Source: Siphonodentalium dalli
Taxonomy: Eukaryota > Mollusca > Scaphopoda > Gadilida > Siphonodentaliidae
Assembly (NCBI GenBank): GCA_032622095.1
Contig: CP136061.1
Span: 219,513,148-219,577,147 of the forward strand
Direction: 5' to 3'
Length of the DNA: 64,000 nt
The stretch's first letter is position 1, and every line of letters begins with the position of its first letter. This document shows positions 10,256 to 22,790 of the stretch, piece by piece. The position numbers and the translations under genes are program-made. The notes beneath the pieces were generated by a model. The model was not told where the DNA came from. It ran no database searches and saw nothing but the letters and a program-made list of their open reading frames with translations.

Positions 10256-11934
10256 GTGCTTTTATCAGAATTATTAAAGTTTCAAACAGTGAAATGTTCC
10301 ACGATTGTGAATTATAATAGCCTTTCAACTGAGTCAGTTTTATGGCTTTCATAATTGTCCCGTTATATTTTTCCACTGGAAAACGGCCATAACGTCAACG
10401 GCCCAGCACTCGACGTCATAACAACATTAGCAATGAAGAGGTTAAAAACACTTCTTCAAATATCTCCCTCATTTCTACAATAATTCCTAGCCTCAATCCT
10501 AACCTCACGTCGCACATGTTACTGCGATTGAATAATCACTATCTAATCGTGAACCCCGATTAAGTATCTTTCGCTATCTAATCATGTGCGTATTTGCTGG
10601 CTATTTGTACGTACATCGTTATAGATGTACTATCAGGAGTTCTTATCTGCATGCTTCGTGTATCATGACAGTTATCGATTTTATTAAATCTATACTTTTT
10701 AGACAATATCGCTGTGTCCATACGGTGTGCCATTTTCGATATCAAACGGGAGAAGGCTTGACGTGAAGGTTAGCGGCCATAGAACGGTAATGGCAGCCTC
10801 ATCGATGACTATAGGGCTCGTTGCAAAAGGCGTAATCTAGGCATTTAAAACACATCTTGGCAAGGTTAACAGGTTTACCACTATTCTAAAACGTTTTTCG
10901 TTGTACATTGAGCAATGTCATAACATATGATGCTCTAACCTTTCCGATATCACGCAGCTCCTGGATTGAAACGGCACATGAAACTCGACAGGATTTGTGC
11001 ACGGGCCGTGAAGAAAACCAACCTTACATATCCGTTTTGAATATGGTGAACTCTCGACGATGGGATGAAATAAGGCTGTCACTCCATCAGACAGCAGTTA
11101 ATGGATTTCTGATGCACGGCTTGACCTTTTACGTTTGTGACATGTCGTCGAAGGAAACACTGAGATTTCCGGTTGATTGAAGGTGCCCTTCGTCGAGATC
11201 ATGCACACCGACGATTTTTGCATACTTCCGTGGTATAAGGAACAATTCACATAATCCAGAAGAGGATGTACTTGTGTTCAAATTGCACACATGATCGTGG
11301 CTATCGGGTCTCCGTTTAGGGCAGTGACAGGGGGTGTCTAACCCCAACAACTTTTGTCATTTTTTCAACAGTATGACTGACACAACATTAGTTAGAAATT
11401 ACGAACAGTTGGAAAGTTTGAGGTGCCATTTGGAAAGTTCCAACTCAACGGGGTTCAAAATGGAATTCTGCGAACCTGTGAGTTTGGTCTGGTTCAGGGG
11501 GGGGGGGGGGGCGGGGGGGTGCTGCTGGAAATTAAAAGTGGACCCTCTAACCACGGCCCTGGTTGCGGTTGGTTGGTGACCAACTTGGAATTTGCATTTG
11601 CGCCCCTTTGGGCACCAACTGTTACCTCAAGTTTCCGACTATTGGATATTTTCAACCCCAATACGGGACAAAATGACAAACTGCGGGACATATTTTGTAA
11701 TTGCGTGGGGATGGCTGATATCATGGCGGATGTTTCATTATTCGACCAATTGAAACACAATATGCCAGATCTTCGATGTCGCGTAACAAGTAACATACTG
11801 AGCAGTGAATACAAAATTATAAAAAACTTTTTTCAAGCGTTTTTACGGAGAAAAACAAGTCGATAACCCAAAATCCAGCGATAACCCAAAAACATAACAG
11901 TACGTTCATAACTAATACGTTAGTCACATAGTTA
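10256..11934. other. Non-coding interior of duplication unit 1
   Basis: Short frames here begin with non-ATG codons and are identical in unit 2 only because the duplication is recent. A 15-G tract lies at 11497-11511 (15466-15480 in unit 2). Sequence around 11175-11290 ('gtgcccttcgtcgagatc', 'gacgatttttgc') has a diverged relative at 23350-23420, so part of this is dispersed repeat. Confidence 0.55.
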
Positions 11935-12444
11935 GGGAGCCCGCATATGTTCTATTTACACTTTTGCGTACAAAAGGTTTGACCCCCTAAAGTTGGTACC
12001 AATAATGGAACATTCTGAAAAACCGATTTCTTAAGTTGCGCATTCCTGGGGTTTAGGGGCTGCTGAACCCCAAAAAGTGCCAAAAATCACTTCTATTTAC
12101 ACTTCTGCGTACATCGATGAATTTTGGTTTTATGATACTCCTAAGTGTACTCATTAAGAAAACACAACTTAAGAAAGGGATTTTCCTGGGGTTTTCAGAT
12201 AAGAAAGGGGGTCCCATGCTGAACCCCAAAACGTGATTTTTCACCCTTTTTTTTTACACTTTCGCGTACATCCATAATTTTTGGTCTCAAAGTACTTTGA
12301 TATATACTAATTATAAAAACACAACTTAAGAAGAAACTTTTCCTGGGGTTTTAAGATAAGAAGGGGGTCATCGGGTCACCCCTCAAAACGTAAAAAAAAT
12401 CACTTTTATTTACATGATTGCCTTTTGTCAACGTGTGTGTATGT
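11935..12444 (+). mobile_element. Truncated left arm of foldback element (inside unit 1)
   Basis: Begins GGGAGCCCGCATATGTTC as at 15902 and follows the left arm of the big foldback element for ~510 bp. It is then cut exactly at the duplication junction (12444/12445). It is therefore a by-product of the duplication, not a separate insertion. Confidence 0.85.
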
Positions 12445-15400
12445 GCGGAAACGCCAAAAATAAACGATTATGGGTGGCGCACTCGGGACGATGAAAACAT
12501 CGATATAGATAGGTTAGATTATAAACATCGTTGGTACCGTTGGTACCGAGCTCTCTCAGCGTCGCGATCAACCCACGGATTCGGACGATGTTCAAACACC
12601 CACTGTCTGCCAGATGCTTGCGAATTTCCAGAAAGGAGTATACACTGTTAATTTCGACAACAATACTTGTTTTGTGAAATTAGCCACACGTTCGTGTAAC
12701 TTGTAACGTGTGTCATTGCTATGGAGATGTAATTGGTAGGAAAAGTCACGTGATTTCAAGTCGCCAGATCTAGTTTAAGGAGTCGATTACTTAGGGCATT
12801 ACTGTAGTCATGTGCCACGCAAATATTCCCTAAAGTGTATACAAAAAACCCGTCGTCGTTCTTTTATTCTTTTACGAAAATAACATTTAACCAATTTCGA
12901 ATTATTATACATATTTGACACCTCATGCCAGTCATAATAAAACCTGTTTATATTATACTTTGTACATCTGTGTTTGAATATATATTTGTTGTAGGGAGCG
13001 AAGGTTTACCCAATTTTACAGAACTTGTCCTCCAATCCCTTATATTTATGTATTAATACATTCATTATACATGACAATAAATGTGTTTAAATCAAATCAG
13101 GGGTCGGTGCATTGATGGTGATTGAGGTCCTAACTTCAACAAGGAGCGTCAAAGCAAAACTTATTTCCAGTTGGTAACCCAGACACATGCTGGAGCTGCC
13201 AGGGTCGGTGCCAATGTCAAGGACACACAGCATTAAATTTCCGACCGAATAATAACTTATGTCATTATGATTCATTGTGAAGAGAGGGGTCACACCTGCA
13301 ACACGAAGTGTCCAATCAAAATTTATTATAAGTACTTAAGATTTAAATCCAGACGGATACTGGAGCTGCCAGGTCGGTGTCAAATTTAGAACAATTGTCC
13401 TTCTGCAGGATAAAGTAACCGACTGCAGAGTAACTTGTCGTGTTGACCCTCAAACTATTTAATATGTATTTTCCCCATATATGCTATGTGTGTGTGTGCT
13501 GATTGTACACTGAGGCTGCCAGTTATCGGTGTCATTATGGACAAGGGGTCCTACATGCAGTAGGACGTGTCCAATCATAACTTATTATAAGTACTCAAGC
13601 TGCTAACCCATACATCTACTGGGGCTTCCCGGGGTCGGTGCCAATAATATGGATACGCGTTCTTCTGCAGAATGAGGGAGTCCTACCTGCAACAGAAAGT
13701 TCCAATCAAACGTATTAAAGGAACGGGCGGTGTTCGTTGCAGAAATATTCATATTTGTTCAAATCGCCATCAACAGAAGGAATATTAAAATATATATAGT
13801 TTTGTTCATATGCCAAAAATAATCAGCGCGTAAATAGTATATTGTCGTCAAGACGTACGCTGGTGTACGTAAACAAGAACATGCTCGTGTTACAGAAGTT
13901 TTGCTTCTGTTTACATAACACAGCTCAATTCTATTGGTTAATCACACACACATGATATAAACGCTCTTTATTATTTCCATATCAGGAAAACAGTAACAAA
14001 TCCGGATCTAAACAAAAGCCAGGTTATGTTACGTTTTTTGCTTTTGTTTACATAATAAACGGAAACACATTTGACAATAACATACTGTTTATACCATATT
14101 TCTGATTGGTATAAGAACAAGGTCTGCCTATATTTTACTATTCTTTCTGTTTATGGCGGTTTTTGACGGAGGTGAATATTTTAACAGCATATCCACCGCC
14201 AACGCCGCCCGTATCTTTAAGTGCTTTTATCAGAATTATTAATCAAAGTTTCAAACAGTGAAATGTTCCACGATTGTGAATTATAATAGCCTTTCAACTG
14301 AGTCAGTTTTATGGCTTTCATGATTGTCCCGTTATATTTTTCCACTGGAAAACGGCCATAACGTCAACGGCCCAGCACTCGACGTCATAACAACATTAGC
14401 AATGAAGAGGTTAAAAACACTTCTTCAAATATCTCCCTTATTTCTACAATAATTCCTAGCCTCAATCCTAACCTCACGTCGCACCTGTTACTGCGATTGA
14501 ATAATCACTATCTAATCGTGAACCCCGATTAAGTATCTTTCGCTATCTAATCATGTGCGTATTTGCTGGCTATTTGTACGTACATCGTTATAGATGTACT
14601 ATCAGGAGTTCTTATCTGCATGCTTCGTGTATCATGACAGTTATCGATTTTATTAAATCTATACTTTTTAGACAATATCGCTGTGTCCATACGGTGTGCC
14701 ATTTTCGATATCAAGCGAGAGAAGGCTTGACGTGAAGGTTAGCGGCCATAGAACGGTAATGGCAGCCCCATCGATGACTATAGGGCTCGTTGCAAAAGGC
14801 GTAATCTAGGCATTTAAAACACATCTTGGCAAGGTTAACAGGTTTACCACTATTCTAAAACGTTTTTCGTTGTACATTGAGCAATGTCATAACATATGAT
14901 GCTCTAACCTTTCCGATATCACGCAGCTCCTGGATTGAAACGGCACATGAAACTCGACAGGATTTGTGCACGGGCCGTGAAGAAAACCAACCTTACATAT
15001 CCGTTTTGAATATGGTGAACTCTCGACGATGGGATGAAATAAGGCTGTCACTCCATCAGACAGCAGTTAATGGATTTCTGATGCACGGCTTGACCTTTTA
15101 CGTTTGTGACATGTCGTCGAAGGAAACACTGAGATTTCCGGTTGATTGAAGGTGCCCTTCGTCGAGATCATGCACACCGACGATTTTTGCATACTTCCGT
15201 GGTATAAGGAACAATTCACATAATCCAGAAGAGGATGTACTTGTGTTCAAATTGCACACATGATCGTGGCTATTGGGTCTCCGTTTAGGGCAGTGACAGG
15301 GGGTGTCTAACCCCAACAACTTTTGTCATTTTTTCAACAGTATGACTGACACAACATTAGTTAGAAATTACGAACAGTTGGAAAGTTTGAGGTGTCATTT

Positions 15401-16413
15401 GGAAAGTTCCAACTCAACGGGGTTCAAAATGGAATTCTGCGAACCTGTGAGTTTGGTCTGGTTCAGGGGGGGGGGGGGGGCGGGGTGTGCTGCTGAAATT
15501 TAAAAGTGGACCCTCTAACCACGGCCCTGGTTGCGGTTGGTTGGTGACCAACTTGGAATTTGCATTTGCGCCCCTTTGGGCACCAACTGTTACCTCAAGT
15601 TTCCGACTATTGGATATTTTCAACCCCAATACGGGACAAAATGACAAACTGCGGGACATATTTTGTAATTGCGTGGGATGGCTGATATCATGGCGGATGT
15701 TTCATTATTCGACCAATTGAAACACAATATGCCAGATCTTCGATGTCGCGTAACAAGTAACATACTGAGCAGTGAATACAAAATTATAAAAAACTTTTTT
15801 CAAGCGTTTTTACGGAGAATAACAAGTCGATAACCCAAAATCCAGCGATAACCCAAAAACATAACAGTACGTTCATAACTAATACGTTAGTCACATAGTT
15901 AGGGAGCCCGCATATGTTCTATTTACACTTTTGCGTACAAAAGGTTTGACCCCCTAAAGTTGGTACCAATAATGGAACATTCTGAAAAACCGATTTCTTA
16001 AGTTGCGCATTCCTGGGGTTTAGGGGCTGCTGAACCCCAAAAAGTGCCAAAAATCACTTCTATTTACACTTCTGCGTACATCGATGAATTTTGGTTTTAT
16101 GATACTCCTAAGTGTACTCATTAAGAAAACACAACTTAAGAAAGGGATTTTCCTGGGGTTTTCAGATAAGAAAGGGGGTCCCATGCTGAACCCCAAAACG
16201 TGATTTTTCACCTTTTTTTTACACTTTCGCGTACATCCATAATTTTTGGTCTCAAAGTACTTTGATATATACTAATTATAAAAACACAACTTAAGAAGAA
16301 ACTTTTCCTGGGGTTTTAAGATAAGAAGGGGGTCATCGGGTCACCCCTCAAAACGTAAAAAAAATCACTTTTATTTACATGATTGCCTTTTGTCCAACGT
16401 GTGTGTATGTGCG
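12445..16413 (+). repeat. Tandem segmental duplication, unit 2 (~3.97 kb)
   Basis: Second copy of the unit at 8492. It has a 9-bp tandem insertion near 12535, a longer GT run near 13490 and different lengths at homopolymers. Similarity to unit 1 ends at 'gtatgtgcg' (about 16413), after which the foldback element continues uninterrupted. Confidence 0.95.
13715..14220 (+). mobile_element. TTAA MITE, copy C (duplicate of B)
   Basis: TTAA at 13715-13718 and 14217-14220. Near-identical to copy B because it was carried by the segmental duplication, not by transposition. Confidence 0.75.
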
Positions 16414-16480
16414 TACATCCCTTGTACGTTGCACTATTACAACTAATACATTCCTAAATCGATACGGTCAACTTAAGAAA
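15902..16480 (+). repeat. ~150-bp subrepeats in the foldback arm
   Basis: Four diverged units, each with 'tttacactt.tgcgtaca', 'aacttaagaa', 'cctggggttt' and 'gaaccccaaaa' in order, at about 15920, 16065, 16218 and 16410. The right arm keeps two units inverted. A run of 18 C (16522-16539) follows. Confidence 0.75.
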
Positions 16481-16639
16481 TATATATTCATGTCGTTTTC
16501 TGATAAGAACGAGACTTGTTACCCCCCCCCCCCCCCCCCACAACCCGATCAATTTTCTAGAACTATAAGTGAGCCAGTTTTATGAAAATTATAGCGGGAA
16601 AATCTAGTAAAATGTACACAAATGTATATATTTTCGTGA

Positions 16640-17460
16640 AGCTAAGACATAATGACACTTTTTTGGGCCAAAATTGAAACTCACCATCCAAGATGGCCGC
16701 CAAAATGGCCGCAGGAAGTTGAAAATATGACATTTTTTCACAAATATCTTCTAGATCAATTCATGCTGTTTGGAACTGGTTGAGTAATGCAACTTTATTT
16801 TGTGTTTTTTTATATTAACTGATCATTGGAGCAATTAAATATGCAATTATTGGGGTCCTAACCCCTTCCGATCCCTCAAAAATTTGATTGTACAGAATGC
16901 GGTATAAAATTTCACCAAAAAAAATCACAATTGGGATTCTAGTCATATTTCAACAAGAAATGAACAGAACTTTGTAATGTGAGTGAGGCATATCATTACC
17001 TATGCATATTCCAAATCACTGGAACCAAAATTCTTACTTTGGCTCAAAATGGCTGCCAATATGGCCGCCAAAATATGGAAAATGGTAAATATTACACCAG
17101 CGTGTCCTGCAATCGCTTACAAGTTGTGTTGATGTATAAAATGGGCCATTCTGCATTCTATACATTGAATGCTAACATGTCTGATGCACCATGGTTAATT
17201 GTTCTATTTTCACCACTGACATCGTCAAAAATATTGGACTTTTCTCTAAAAAACTTGACATAAATATTGGCAAAAATTCAGTTTTCAGGTTTGAACCATT
17301 TTTTCAGGTAAAATATAACTATCTTTGGATTGAAAGGTGTTTATTGTTTTGGTCTATCTTAAATGTGTCACACTAAGGTGTTTATAGACCAAATTTCTCA
17401 AAGCTCAAGATGGCTTCCAAAATGGCAACCAAATTTGTAAAATGCTAATTTTTTACATAT
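16640..17460 (+). repeat. ~357-bp diverged tandem repeat with 'AAGATGGC..CCAAAATGGC' motif
   Basis: 'ccaagatggccgccaaaatg' (about 16687), 'tcaaaatggctgccaatatg' (about 17044) and 'tcaagatggcttccaaaatg' (about 17403) are spaced 355-360 bp apart with similar following sequence. Only the last unit has an inverted partner in the right arm. Confidence 0.6.
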
Positions 17461-17799
17461 ATCCCGAACATTCTCTGCATTATCCGAAAATATAGCAAAT
17501 TGTGACTCACTTGGTTATTATACGTGTTAGTTAATTAACTGAAAACTACATGTTCTATTCTCAGTTGTCCCAGTTCCGTATGGGGCATGACAAATTCATT
17601 TTAAAGTATGTAATTTGCCGAGAACCTCTTTTGTGATTTTGGCCATATTTATTGAAAGGAAATGGGCAGAAATTTGAGACAGAACTGAGATGGACCATAA
17701 TCGTTGGCTATTCTGGTCCATTATGATCAAAAAATGTCTACAGGATACAGTGTGGATGCCAAGATCGTAGCCAGGGAGTTACTCTGTGATCATATGTGA

Positions 17800-19445
17800 G
17801 GTGAATAGGTATACATGGAGTTATTGTATGTCATGACTGATGTGAGTAGGTATACAATGAGTGACTTTATGGTTATAAGTGGGTTGTCCATGGTAAGATG
17901 CATCTAGGTATACAGGGAGAGGTCATGGTCAGGTGTGAGGTGAATCGGTATACACGGAGTGACTGTATGGTGTATGATTGTGTATATCCAGTACGGGTGC
18001 ATCCGGTGTGCCTGTATGGTCATTGGTGTGGTGTATGGATATATCTACATGGTCATCTATGTGTTGATTATGTATATATGGAGTGACTGTAAGGTCATGG
18101 GTGGGATGTACATGTGTTGCCTGTATGATTATGGATGGGGTGTGTGGATAAATAGGTAGTGATTTTATGGTTGCGGGTAATGTGTATAGGTATATATGGA
18201 ATGACTGTACGGTCATTATTTAATATGAATACCTGGAGTAAGCTGGTGGACATTATCGAGCGTGTGGGTACATAGGGAATGTCCTTGTGGTAACGGGTGG
18301 GATGTATATTTATATATATCGTGGATGTATTATCATTGGTGGGTGTATAGGTCTTAGCTGTATTATCATGGATGGCGTGTATGATTATACAGTGAATTGC
18401 CGAATTGTCATGTGTGAGGTGTATATGCAAATATGGATTGTTTGAGTGGTGGTATGTGCGGGTTTTTTGTATATCTGGAAGGGCTGAATGGCCATTAGTG
18501 AGCGTTACATGTATACCTGGAGTGAATCTATGGTCTATGATGGGCTGCATACGTATATCAAGTGGTTATATGACTATATGTGTCGAATAGGTATACATGT
18601 AGTGACTGTATGGTTAATGGTGAGATGAGTACATGTAGGTATACAAGTAGTGACCGTATGATCATAAGTGTAATGAACATCTATACAGGGGGTGACAGGC
18701 GTATGAGTATACATGTACCTGGTGTTCCTGTTTGGTGACTCGTGTCGGTATCGTCATGTGTAGGTTATACCAGTACACACACGTGTTGCTTTATTGTCAT
18801 GGGCGAGGGATATGTGTATATAGCGAGTGGTTATATGGCCATGGATGAGGTGCATATGCATACATGGAGTGACTATACTGACATGGCTGGGGTGTATTAG
18901 TATATCTTGAGTGGCTATTCGGCTATGGTGTGACAAATAGGAATACATGGATTGACATGGCCACTGTTGGGTGAATATGAATACAAGGATTGACCATGAT
19001 CGTGTATGAATGTTTTGAGTACACACGGTACACATGGGGTGACTATATGGCCATAGGTCAGGCGAAGGAGTATACCAGGTAACATGGGTGAGGGTATGTG
19101 TATGAAGCGAGTGGCTATATGGCCATTGTGATGTGCATATGTATACCGGAATGACTTTATGGTCATTGTTGTGGTGTAGATGTATATATTGATTGTTCAT
19201 TTGACCATGCGTTTGGAGAATAGGTATACAGGGGATGACCTTATGGCAAATGGTGAGATGAATGGGTATACATGGAGTGACTATATGGTTATGGGTCATG
19301 TTTAGGAGTATACCCGGTGTGCCTGCATTGTGACGCGTGGCTGTATGGTATCCGTGTTCATGGGTCAGGTGTACATGTATACAATGGGTTACTATATTGT
19401 TATGTATGTGGTGTTTATATATATATATATGTAATGACTGTGTGT
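17800..19445 (+). repeat. 42-bp minisatellite, left half
   Basis: About 35-40 degenerate units with the core 'gtatacatggagtgactgta' followed by 'tggtcatgggtgaggtg'. The 42-bp period is a multiple of three, so long stop-free frames of 95-181 codons with a 14-residue His/Thr/Pro/Ile repeat appear on the minus strand. They are not regarded as genes. Confidence 0.85.
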
Positions 19446-19451
19446 TAATGG

Positions 19452-19532
19452 GTGGCTATCACTTTCCACGATATGACATGACCTCTCTATTGATTAACAT
19501 ATCCTTGAGTTATTGTGGAAAGCGATAGCCAC
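19452..19532. repeat. Central hairpin of the foldback element
   Basis: GTGGCTATCACTTTCCAC (19452-19469) pairs with the complementary arm at 19515-19532 (17 of 18), enclosing a 45-nt unique loop. It is the symmetry centre of the whole element. Confidence 0.85.
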
Positions 19533-20095
19533 TCAAGGTACATATGTACAACCCAACCATTACCCCAGTCACTCCATATGTACATAAACACCACACAAAT
19601 GACAACATAGTCACCCACTTTATACACGTACATGTACTAGTACACCTGATCATACAGCCATACTTGGTTATACCCGTACATACCACAAATGACGATACAG
19701 CCACGAGTCACCATGCATGAACACCTACACCCGACCATATAGTCACTCAATGTATACATATTCACCTCACATGGACCATACAGCCACTGCATGTATACCT
19801 ATTCGCCATACCCATGACCATGGAGTAAATCCAGGTTTACATATGCACATCACCAATGATGAGCCCGTCCAGATATACCAATATCCGCACCTACGACCAC
19901 TCATAAGTTCCATACTTGCCATACTCATACACGCCATCCATGATAATAAATCTACTCCCCATACACCACCAATGATAACACATCCACAACATATATAAAT
20001 ATACGCCCCACCGTTACCAACAGGGCACTCCCTATATACCCACACACCATTCATGACCATACAATAACTCCCTGTATACATATTATCCTCATATA
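19533..20095 (-). repeat. 42-bp minisatellite, right half (inverted)
   Basis: About 13 units of the same minisatellite in reverse complement. Much shorter than the left half, so unit number changed after the inverted duplication or differed from the outset. Confidence 0.8.
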
Positions 20096-20944
20096 TGGTC
20101 ATAACTCCCTGGCTACCATCTTGGCTTCCACCCTGTATCCAGTTGATAAATTTTTATCATAATGGGCCAGAATACCCACATATCATGGTTCATCTCAGTT
20201 CAGTCTCAAAGTTCTGCCCATTTCCTTTCAATAATATGGTTCTCCGCAAAATTCCATACTGCAACTTTAAAATGAATTTGTCATGCCCCATACGGAACTG
20301 GGACAAACATAATAGAACGTAGTTGTCAGTTAATTACATTGTAACTAACACGTACAATAACCAAGTGAGTCACAATTTGCCACTTTTTTTCGGATAACGC
20401 AGAGAATAATGTTCGGGATATGTTAACTTTTTACTTTTTACAAATTTGGTTGCCATTTTGGAAGCCATCTTGAGCAATTTAGTCTATAAACACCGTGGTG
20501 TGACACATTTAAGATAGACCAAAACAATAAACACCTTTCAATCCAAAGATAGTTACATTTTACTTGAACAAATGGTCGAACCCCGAAAGGTGAATTCTTG
20601 CCGATATTTATGTCCAATATTTCTGGTAAATGTCAGTGAAAAATCACGTTTTGGGGTTCAGCATGGGACCCCCTTTCTTATCTGAAAACCCCAGGAAAAT
20701 CCCTTTCTTAAGTTGTGTTTTCTTAATGAGTACACTTAGGAGTATCATCAAACCAAAATTCATCGATGTACGCGGAAGTGTAAATAGAAGTGATTTTTGG
20801 CACTGTTTGGGGTTCAGCAGCCCCTAAACCCCAGGAATGCGCAACTTAAGAAATCAGTTTTTCAGAATGTTCCATTATTGGTACCAACTTTAGGGGGTCA
20901 AACCTTTTGTACGCAAAGTGTAAATAGAACATATGCGGGCTCCC

Positions 20945-21269
20945 CAACTAACATCTTATGCAGTGAAAAATAAGCTTGTTCGTCTGAATACAACAAAATA
21001 ATAGTCCAGATAATATGGGGGGGGGGGGGCTATGACTAGCTGACAAAGTATGTGATTTAAGTCAGAACATCTCGTTATGGTCAGATATGATTACAAAATC
21101 TGCAAAATCCCATGCTGGATTAATGTAAAGTCGATGTGGCGGTCACAGCTATTTCCAGCTTTTTTCAGTTTTTCGAATATAGTGAAATAAACGCTCTTCA
21201 TATATACCATATCAGGAATACACTAAAACAGAACGCTCTTTTCTGTTCCATGTCATGAAAATTGTAGTT
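20945..21269. other. Spacer with 13-G tract and MITE scraps
   Basis: A run of 13 G at 21017-21029. At about 21180-21250 are phrases typical of the interior of the TTAA MITEs ('aaacgctctt..atatcagga'). No gene seen. Confidence 0.5.
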
Positions 21270-22790
21270 TTTAACTCAATTTGAGCTATTGCCATGGGTT
21301 GGCGTCCGTCGTCCATCCGTGTGTCACCAAATTCCGTCGGCACGCCCTACAGGCGGCATCCCTTATCCGATCTTCACCAGACCTCATACGTAGCTTCAGG
21401 ATGACCAATAGATGGGAGCTATCGAGTTTTTCCGAATTTCGATTAAAAACATGGCCGCCAGCAGCCATCGTCGGGGTTACCTCTAGATGGGAGCCTCCTA
21501 TTTTGACCGAAATATGTCGAAAAACATGGCCGCCAGAGGCTATCTTGGAATTTAATCTTTATATGACTAAATCCTTCGGCACACCCTACTGACCACATCT
21601 TTCATCCGACCGTCACCAAACTTCAAATGGATCTTCGGGGTGACCTCTAGGTGGGAGCCTCCTATTTTGACCGAAAGTTGTTATATTCGATTTCAAATTT
21701 GAATCAATCAGCACACCCCGGAGCCCGCATTTATTGGATAATTGATCTGAAAATTTAGATCACCTGCAGATGGGAGCTATTAAATTTTAACAATTTTCGA
21801 TGAAAGACATCGCGCTGGCATCCATCTTGGATTTTACTATTTGCATGACTAAATCCTTCGGCACACCATACAGACCACATATCTCATCTGATGACCACAA
21901 CATTTCATATGGTTTTTCGGGGTGACCTCTAAATGGAGCCTCCTATTTTGACCGAAATTTGTTGAAATACATGGCCGCCAGTGGTCATCTTGGAATTTAC
22001 TCTTTGTATGACTAAATCCTTTGGCGCACACTACAGACCACATCTCTCATCAGATCATCACGAAACTTCATATGGATTTTCGGGGTGACCTCTAGTTAAA
22101 TTATGCAGGCACAATTGTGATCACCTGTAGATGGGAACGATTTTCGATGAAAAACATAGCCGCCGGCAGCCATCTTGAATTTTACTCTTTGCATGAGTAA
22201 ATCCTTTGGCTTTTGCATGAGTAAATCCTTTGGCACACCCTACATACCACATCCCTCATCCGATCATCACCTATAGATGACAGCCTCCTATTTTGACCGT
22301 AATTTGTTGAAAAACATGGCCGATCTTGGAATTTACTCATCGTCACCAAACTTCATATTAATCTTCAGGGTGACCTCTAGATGGGAACCTCCCATTTTGA
22401 CCGGAATTTGTTAAAAACATGACCGCCAGCAGCCATATTCGATTTCACATTTGAATCCATCGGCACACTCTGGGCCCCGCATTTATTGGAGAATTTCTTT
22501 GAAAATTTACTGGCATGTTTAGAATCACATCGAGATGGGAGCTATCAAATTTGAACAGTTTTCGATGAAAAGCATGGCGCTGGCAGCCATCATGGATTTT
22601 ACTAATATGACTAAATCCTTTGGCGCACCCAACAGACCACATCCCACATCCGATCATCACCAAACTTCAGGGTCATCACCAAACTTAATGTGGATTTTCG
22701 GTGGGTCATTACCAAACTTAATGTGGATTTTCGGGGTGTCCTTCTTTATCATCCTATAAATTGCTCAGCAAATTGAGCTACAGCGTCATT
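21270..22790 (+). repeat. Satellite-like tandem array (~150-190-bp units)
   Basis: About eight diverged units with shared order: 'aacatggccgccag.agcc', 'ggaatttactctttgcatga', 'ctaaatcctttggcacaccc', 'atcaccaaacttcatatgga', 'ggggtgacctctagatggga', 'cctattttgaccgaaatttg'. Units are variously truncated, inserted and internally duplicated. The array is bracketed by 'aatttgagcta' (21283) and 'aaattgagcta' (about 22771), possible boundaries of a mobile unit. Confidence 0.8.

Larger units (their letters stand above)
8492..12444 (+). repeat. Tandem segmental duplication, unit 1 (~3.95 kb)
   Basis: Starts at 'gcggaaacgccaaaaataaa' and is followed directly by unit 2, which begins with the same words at 12445. 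The two copies match along their whole length with scattered substitutions and small indels (about 98-99% by eye; the offset drifts from 3953 to 3969). The unit holds a diverged tandem array (9120-9750), a TTAA MITE (9751-10255), non-coding sequence and the first ~510 bp of a foldback-element arm. Confidence 0.95.
15902..20944. mobile_element. Giant foldback-type element with long unequal inverted arms and minisatellite core
   Basis: The outer ends are inverted copies: GGGAGCCCGCATATGTTCTA at 15902 and its complement ending at 20944, flanked by AGTTA/AACTA. The left arm runs to about 17790 and the right arm covers about 20100-20944. The right arm lacks about 1 kb present in the left (roughly 16215-17250). 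Between the arms lies a 42-bp minisatellite that flips orientation at about 19490. No transposase frame is seen. It resembles Foldback (FB)-class elements in layout; the assignment is inference. Confidence 0.7.

Noticed and set aside
10908-11180. 90-codon frame identical in both duplication units (also 14877-15149)
   Set aside because: Starts at TTG; identity reflects the recent duplication of the whole 4 kb, not selection.
11423-11866. 147-codon frame with poly-Gly
   Set aside because: Glycines come from a 15-G homopolymer; the frame is broken in the second unit.
18095-19299. Minus-strand frames of 151 and 181 codons
   Set aside because: They follow the 42-bp minisatellite period exactly; no other coding sign.
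21270-22790. CRISPR-like array
   Set aside because: Units are 150-190 bp and wholly repetitive, with no unique spacers.
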